Shown here: positions 58,615 through 64,000 of the stretch, one piece after another
Position numbering within the stretch: the stretch's first letter is position 1
Layout of the letters: each line of letters starts with the position of its first letter
The notes under the pieces: model-generated
Seen by the model: only the letters and a program-made list of their open reading frames with translations
What the model was told of the DNA's origin: nothing
Database searches by the model: none
NCBI GenBank assembly: GCA_907163375.1
Contig: CAJQUW010005558.1
Coordinates: 186,001 to 250,000 of the forward strand
Origin: Prostheceraeus crozeri
Lineage: Eukaryota > Platyhelminthes > Polycladida > Euryleptidae
DNA length: 64,000 nucleotides
Reading direction: 5' to 3'
Made by a program: the position numbers and the translations under genes

Positions 58615-59711
58615 GTAAGAAAATTTATCAGCAAATCCTTATTAAGGACGTTAAATAAAATTGTACCATTTAAAAAAGGTACAGTATATTCCGTGCATTC
58701 ACCCAAACAGCTCTTGCAGTGAATCCTTCCCTAGGAAGAAGGAAATATAGTCTCTGGAACAGATTTTTTGCATGAGGCTTGGATTTTTTATTGAAAAATC
58801 CGGAATTGTCAAATTCATGACTTTGACATGAATTGATTGATGCTTTCTGCTATATTTCCTCACTCGTTCAGTTAAACAAACGCTATGTTGATGAAGAAAC
58901 AATGCAAAAGCACTAAAATCAAGATATTGTTCTCATTATATTTCTCCTTTTGACTTTTAATGAACTGTAGACCTTTTGCACAAACATATTTATCCAAGCA
59001 TTACCGTCCGTCAATTACCTTATTTTCCTTTTGATTGAAATTTTTTTCTATTATGTATTAATAAAAATTAACAATGTGTTGCATCATAACAGTATCAAAT
59101 TTCTAATTCACACCTCTTGCCTTCTTCCAATCGCTTTCTTTATATTTTTTATACTTGTGTGATAGGTGCATAACTCAAGCCTTTTTATTACTAATAATCC
59201 ATTTCTATGTCCTTTGTTTTCATATCTGGTCAGATCATCATTAAGATGCTATTGGTACCATGTTACCCAATACTACCTGTTCCATAGCCCTTCCCCCTTT
59301 TGTATTCAGCATTATATTATTATGCCATTGACGTCGGTGTGAATTTTAAATTTTATACTAGACCATATTTCATTCCTTTTTACCTGAAGATGGTTAACGG
59401 ATGTTAACTGAAATTAATTGCAAGAAATGACATAAAGAAAATAAAACCACCATCTATCAATATAGGCTCTTTCCAACTAGTTATTGTTGTCCAACGCCCG
59501 GACAATGTTATTTCAGCGATTAAGCAAACAGTGAAAGGACAATCATCTTTGTTCAATCTGTTATTTAGCTATTTATCAAGTAAGATAATTATAATCGAAA
59601 TAAAGAAATTGTTGAATTTAGTTCTTGAAGCACAAAAATTGGAGAATAACTTGATTGTTGTACACACGAAAAACAAGTGGTTTGGAAAGAGGAAAATTAA
59701 CGCTGCATTAA
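58615..59711. other. No clear gene
   Basis: AT-rich. A stretch near 59,385-59,455 (CCTGAAGATGGTTAACG...) resembles the tails of some Penelope-like elements or LINEs but has no coding part. Confidence 0.4.
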
Positions 59712-62700
59712 GCCATTAACGACCAACTACGTAAAATGATCTCAAACTTGCTTGCATTACATTGCCTTAATCCAAAACCAAACGGAATGACATTGAAAAA
59801 GATATCACATCACTGCAGAAAAATATATTGATTTTTTGTAAATGTTTCCGTGGCGGGAACATGGGCGGCAGAGAGTCTGTCTATGAAAATTGCGATATTT
59901 TTTCATAACATGCAACTATGAAATATCTGCTCATGATATGATGACATGTTTGATTGACTATACTTCAGCTATGAAAAAAAGGGTCAAATCCATGAGATCT
60001 GCTAGAATGAAAACTCAGAATCAATCATAGAAACATGTATTATCAGTTTGAAATTCAAATGTTATACCAAGTCTGTAAACTGCTTTATGCGTGTAGGTGA
60101 TCTCAAGCGCACCCACCAGCGAAATACAAGAAGACATAGCATACATAACTTAAGTCAGTATCGATGGAACACTTCAAAACACTCATCATGCAATTTACTC
60201 GGCACTTTGCACAACATCTTCTAGAGTTCGTTTTGCAGACGTTGCATCTACCCTGCTTTTGTGCGGGAATTTGATAATGCTTCACATCATCAAATCGAAC
60301 CTCTGAAGGAACATTGCAAATTGCAGCAGAGGAATATGATCGCTTTCGACTGGTTTTATATTTCAGAAGGATGGAGCTCACGACTTCACGTCGGAAGTCC
60401 AGCAAACTTAGTTGAGCACTGTCACATGACTTATTGATGCGATAAAGAATCCAAGAGTTTTGCAAGGCCACATCCAGCATCCATGCGAATGGAGCCCACC
60501 ACCATTTCTTCATGCGAATTCCGATTCTATACTTTGCAACATTTTGGTCCATTCTATCGACGTATCCCATGGACTGGTTGTAGCAATGGAATTGGTTTGG
60601 CTGCGACACTTGAATATACTTTCGCTCAATCTTGCTCCATCTTTGTACATTTCTTGTTGGATTGGATGAAAGACAGTTGGAGGCAATGTAGACAGCTCGG
60701 TTGTCATTCCAACCTACAACTGTTATAGTTGTGGAATCCTGTTCTGCAGTCACGTCACCTGTTCCACATGACATCGTTTTTTTTCTCAAAATCTTTGTTA
60801 CCCATGATATCACACTTGCTCAATTTTTTCTTATTGATTACACCAGTTGCACTAATGCCCCATGTTCCGAGATAGGAAAGCAACCGGAATGAAGTAAAAT
60901 AGTTATCCATGTGTACATGGTAGCTTTGACCTGGAGGTAAGCGCTCCATTAGATTCAAAACAACGTGCTCACCTAGTCCTCATCTTGTTGTTGTCGAGAT
61001 ATGCCGCCCTGTTTTAGCCCCTTGGTAGGGTTCGAATTGAATCACATACCCATAGGCCTCTGCAAGTACCCAAACTTTATAACCAACCTTGATAGGATTG
61101 TTGTTGATTCTTTATTTACTTCCATGGGAGCCGTAGTAACGAACCATGGATTCATCCACGGATTTTGTTTCACAATTTGACGAATACTTCAGGAACTTCT
61201 CATTGAGGTTTGTGATGAGAGGACCCAGCTTTGAAAATTTGTCACTTTTGTCTAAATTCAAGTTATCACATAAATGCAAATTTCGTAGAATTCTTTCTAA
61301 CTCATTACGTGGCATAGTGTCCGACATGGCAGCAACAAAGAGATCCGGAGACAGACTCCAATACAATCGACGATCTGGGAATCTGTGGTACCCACTCATC
61401 AAAAGCATTGCCAAAAATAAGCGAAATTTTTCCTTTTTTATGCCAAACTCTGTGTCACTTTTCTCTCTTCATGCGTATGACGTTGTAAAGTCAACAATGT
61501 CTGAGATCAACATATCATCAAACAACAATTCGAGCAGAGAGAGAGAGAGGTGTCCCAATTTCCTCTAAGTGGTTCACTTCAGGTGTCCTCTGTGAATTCC
61601 TTGATTTGATGTCACGATTAGTCCATCTCAAATCAGTCAGCAGTGGAGGCTTTTCATCACTGAAACGTTCTCTATGAATGCTGTCGTCTTGGATGGAGTT
61701 AGTCTGCAAGGCATCGTCCAAGGACTCACTTTGTGAATCATCATCCATGGTATCAGGATATTCGATCACCGTAATTTATTCGAACGTCAGCCTCGGCCAA
61801 TAGCTGATTGCCGCTCAATCGATTGATGTCAAAATCGTCCTCATCTGCACTGTCTTCCTCTGAACAATCTCCATCTCCAAGTGGCTGTATTGCAATGTCT
61901 GCACTCACAAACGACTCCTCATCTTCTAGCATTGCAACAACTTCATCCAACTTCAATTTCTTCACCATAATGACTGGAATACATAAAATATCTATGTTCA
62001 GCAGCTTGACTATGCTGTGGAAACTCCTATCTATCAATGTATCAAAATTGTCCGATATCCTCAGTACAATGAAGTTGTTAACAATGTGATAGTCTGCCTG
62101 AGAATTTGGGGATTGCCCTACGACCCAATTATTGATGCAAGCGCAAGGCACAGTCAAGGGTCAGAGAGATTTGTGTGTTTCATTTACACTGTTTCGTCAT
62201 TTCTTCGGCGGAAATAGCTTTGATTTATCACACTCAAAATAAACATGCATGCATGTGTACACTTAGAACCACTTTCTGCAGCATGTAACTCACAGAAACA
62301 TCAAATTTACAGTCAATCTTCGCAGAAATTTCACTCAAGTAGCCAGCCGCACGTGCAAGATAAAATTACTTGCAGAGCATCAATCAAAAGAACCGATCCA
62401 ACTACAAACAAGTTTCCAACAGAAAAATTTTGTCGTGATTTTCTAGTGCACAAGCTCCCTGACGAACATGTTCCCGTTGTTGGAACATTTTTCAAACAAC
62501 TGGGAATCGAAGTATATAATCAATTTTTCAAAAGATATGTCACCAATGGGTGGAGCATGCCAGGAGCTTGCGACTAATCGGCCTGATGTGATTTGTTGGT
62601 CCAAATTTCGATTATGAAGGCATTTGATCAGCACCATTGATAATTTTGAAATGATTTTCCAAAAAAATGGATTTGTCCTTCTCCATGACGCAACTTGCTG

Positions 62701-62848
62701 AATAAATCACCATCAAACTGTCAAACATATGTTTTTTGGATCATTGTTGTATATTTTTAGCGCCCAACTCCTTCCTATTGTGTTCTTCAATGCTCAAAAT
62801 CATGTCTTAAAAGAATGTTCCCGCAGCGGGAACATGGTCGTTAATGGG
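59712..62848 (-). mobile_element. Second piggyBac element, decayed
   Basis: Ends GCCATTAACGACC on the left and its near-complement GGTCGTTAATGGG on the right, with TTAA at 59,708-59,711 and TTAT (probably mutated TTAA) at 62,849. Inner palindromes GGCGGGAACATG and GCAGCGGGAACATG lie near the ends. The ends differ from those of the 46.1-kb element, so it is another family. Confidence 0.8.
60103..62157 (-). pseudogene. piggyBac transposase, multiply broken
   Basis: Read right to left: an acidic N-terminal region (EDEESFVSADIAIQPLGDGD and more), a middle part with MSDTMPRNELERILRNLHLC, the first catalytic region CETKSVDESMVRYYG, the second YHVHMDNYFTSFRLL, the third MGYVDRMDQNVAKYRIG, and a C-terminal cysteine-rich domain (GRCNVCKTNSRRCCAKC). 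The pieces are in different frames with several stops and shifts (near 61,760, 61,450, 61,110 and 60,800). It cannot encode an active enzyme, but the three aspartate regions remain recognisable. Confidence 0.88.
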
Positions 62849-63097
62849 TTATAAGTAGAGCTCGAGAAAATAGTTTATTTTTCAAGCAGGAAAATTTTTT
62901 TATTTAGATGGTAAAATTCTTACAATTCAATTTTCTTTAAGTAATTATGCGATGGAACAGTAAGTAAAATTAAAAATTATATATACTCATAATATCCCTA
63001 CAAGATGTTGCAAAACTACTACCAGGGATTTCTGGAGTACCGGTGTGCCGGGCTAAGCTACTCCCTACCAAAGTTACTCCCCAGTAACTTTGGCCTA

Positions 63098-64000
63098 CAT
63101 TGTAAATCGCCGGATACGAAAATCACATACAAACATATACCAAAATCACATTCAATTTGAAAATAACATCTGATACGAGATTCTCTTATGTTTACAGAGA
63201 TCTGGTATGTTTTTCATACCAAATCTCACTTACTTTCCATGTGATTGGTATGTAGCGATACGGACTATTCTATCTATGATTGGCTGTTTTACGCTGAAAT
63301 ACGAGTTGTTGGTATGTTTTATATACGAGACCCGATGGAAATTCATCCTCATTCGTGTGCCTCTGGTATGTATTTGGTATGTGCAGCTTCAAGTCACATA
63401 GCGACAAATATGTGTATTACACACTACTATCAAATATATTTCTCAGTGATACCATTCGCGAATATTTATCTATATACCTGATAGAGTGATATTTAACTAG
63501 ATTAGATTTATTGTGAATTTTATGCACCACGAGTATGTCGTCGTTGCCACTTATCTAGCAACATTAACAGAGTGCTTCATTAGCTTTACTTTATGAGCCA
63601 AGTTGACTAATATCAATTCATTGAAACGATTTTTTCGTGCAATCATGCTGTTATATCTCAAACAGAACTATTTTTGCGTTCATGAATTACAATGTGTTTT
63701 TATTTCGGATTGATAATATACTTAATTTCAAAATTACACAATGCATAATTGTTGATGGTTGAATACTTATTGATTATTCATGAAATTCCTTAGACTTGCA
63801 GTATTAAAATCGAATTCAGTATTGAAAGTATGACTCTTGAATGTCATTATCTCACTACTTACAAAACAGTATTAACATTAGTGTGATCTTTATTGACAAA
63901 AGGCCTTAAATCAACATACTTTGGAAATGATTTATGGTCTCTTTTAACATTGTGCTGGTATGGCTTTAGTATGTAAAGCATACCACATTTGAAATAACAT
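63098..64000. mobile_element. CACTG-ended element, GTATG/CATAC family, copy 2 (cut by the window edge)
   Basis: Starts CATTGTAAATCGCCGG after TA and follows the 35,463 copy closely through to the GGTATGGCTTTAGTATGTAA region, where the window ends about 100 bases before the expected right terminus. Same orientation as copy 1. Confidence 0.88.

Noticed and set aside
59385-59455. Fourth Penelope-like element
   Set aside because: Only a tail-like CCTGAAGATGGTTAACG string is seen, with no coding sequence or inverted arm.
62245-62577. 110-codon plus-strand frame near the right end of the second piggyBac
   Set aside because: No family match, no splice or start context, and it overlaps the transposon terminus.

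Overview
This is AT-rich nuclear DNA from an animal. The evidence is spliced exons with GT..AG borders, AATAAA signals, tRNA-derived SINEs, long microsatellites and typical metazoan transposons (mariner, Tc1, piggyBac, hAT, REL-type and CR1/L2-type LINEs, Penelope-like elements). No bacterial, organellar or viral gene organisation is visible. The mix fits a marine invertebrate; the phylum cannot be fixed from this window.

Host genes are sparse. A probable last exon with a poly(A) signal lies at 2.78-3.39 kb (+). Two phase-compatible internal exons lie at 53.84 and 58.48 kb (+), with a LINE in the intron between them. Two further exon candidates (8.24 kb minus, 38.81 kb plus) are weak. Almost all other recognisable sequence is mobile-element derived.

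Layout: 0-4.7 kb host flank, terminal exon, SINE and small repeats. 4.7-7.5 kb a (TA)n tract and an old repeat split by a Tc1 element. 9.57-11.31 kb an apparently intact mariner. 14.54-14.90 kb a phased 14+7 bp array ending in (TA)n. 15.79-21.50 kb a repeat carrying a 256-bp miniature element and a 3.57-kb REL-type LINE; its sister copy at 24.61-26.57 kb lacks both. 22.16-24.61 kb the 3' half of a CACTA-like transposase gene, split by a 1.2-kb hAT-type element. 29.6-33.7 kb another CACTG-type element and AATTAATTG-rich islands. 35.46-36.46 kb a CACTG/GTATG element with a sister running off the right edge from 63.10 kb. 37.4-46.0 kb three different Penelope-like elements, each flanked by inverted arms, plus a 5'-truncated LINE and a miniature element with a CRE-like array. 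46.13-49.66 kb a complete piggyBac element with a three-exon transposase gene. 50.3-53.6 kb hAT miniature elements with perfect 8-bp target duplications. 54.3-57.0 kb a broken CR1/L2-type LINE. 59.71-62.85 kb a second, decayed piggyBac.

The elements interact by nesting, not as an operon. Relative ages can be read from which copies are empty and how well arms match. The youngest insertions appear to be the mariner (140-bp ends with one difference), two of the Penelope hairpins (one or two differences seen in the stretches compared) and the intact piggyBac. The decayed CACTA-like gene and the 59.7-kb piggyBac are old. Several miniature families share CACTGTAAA ends and mostly TA target duplications, but each carries its own short subterminal motif.
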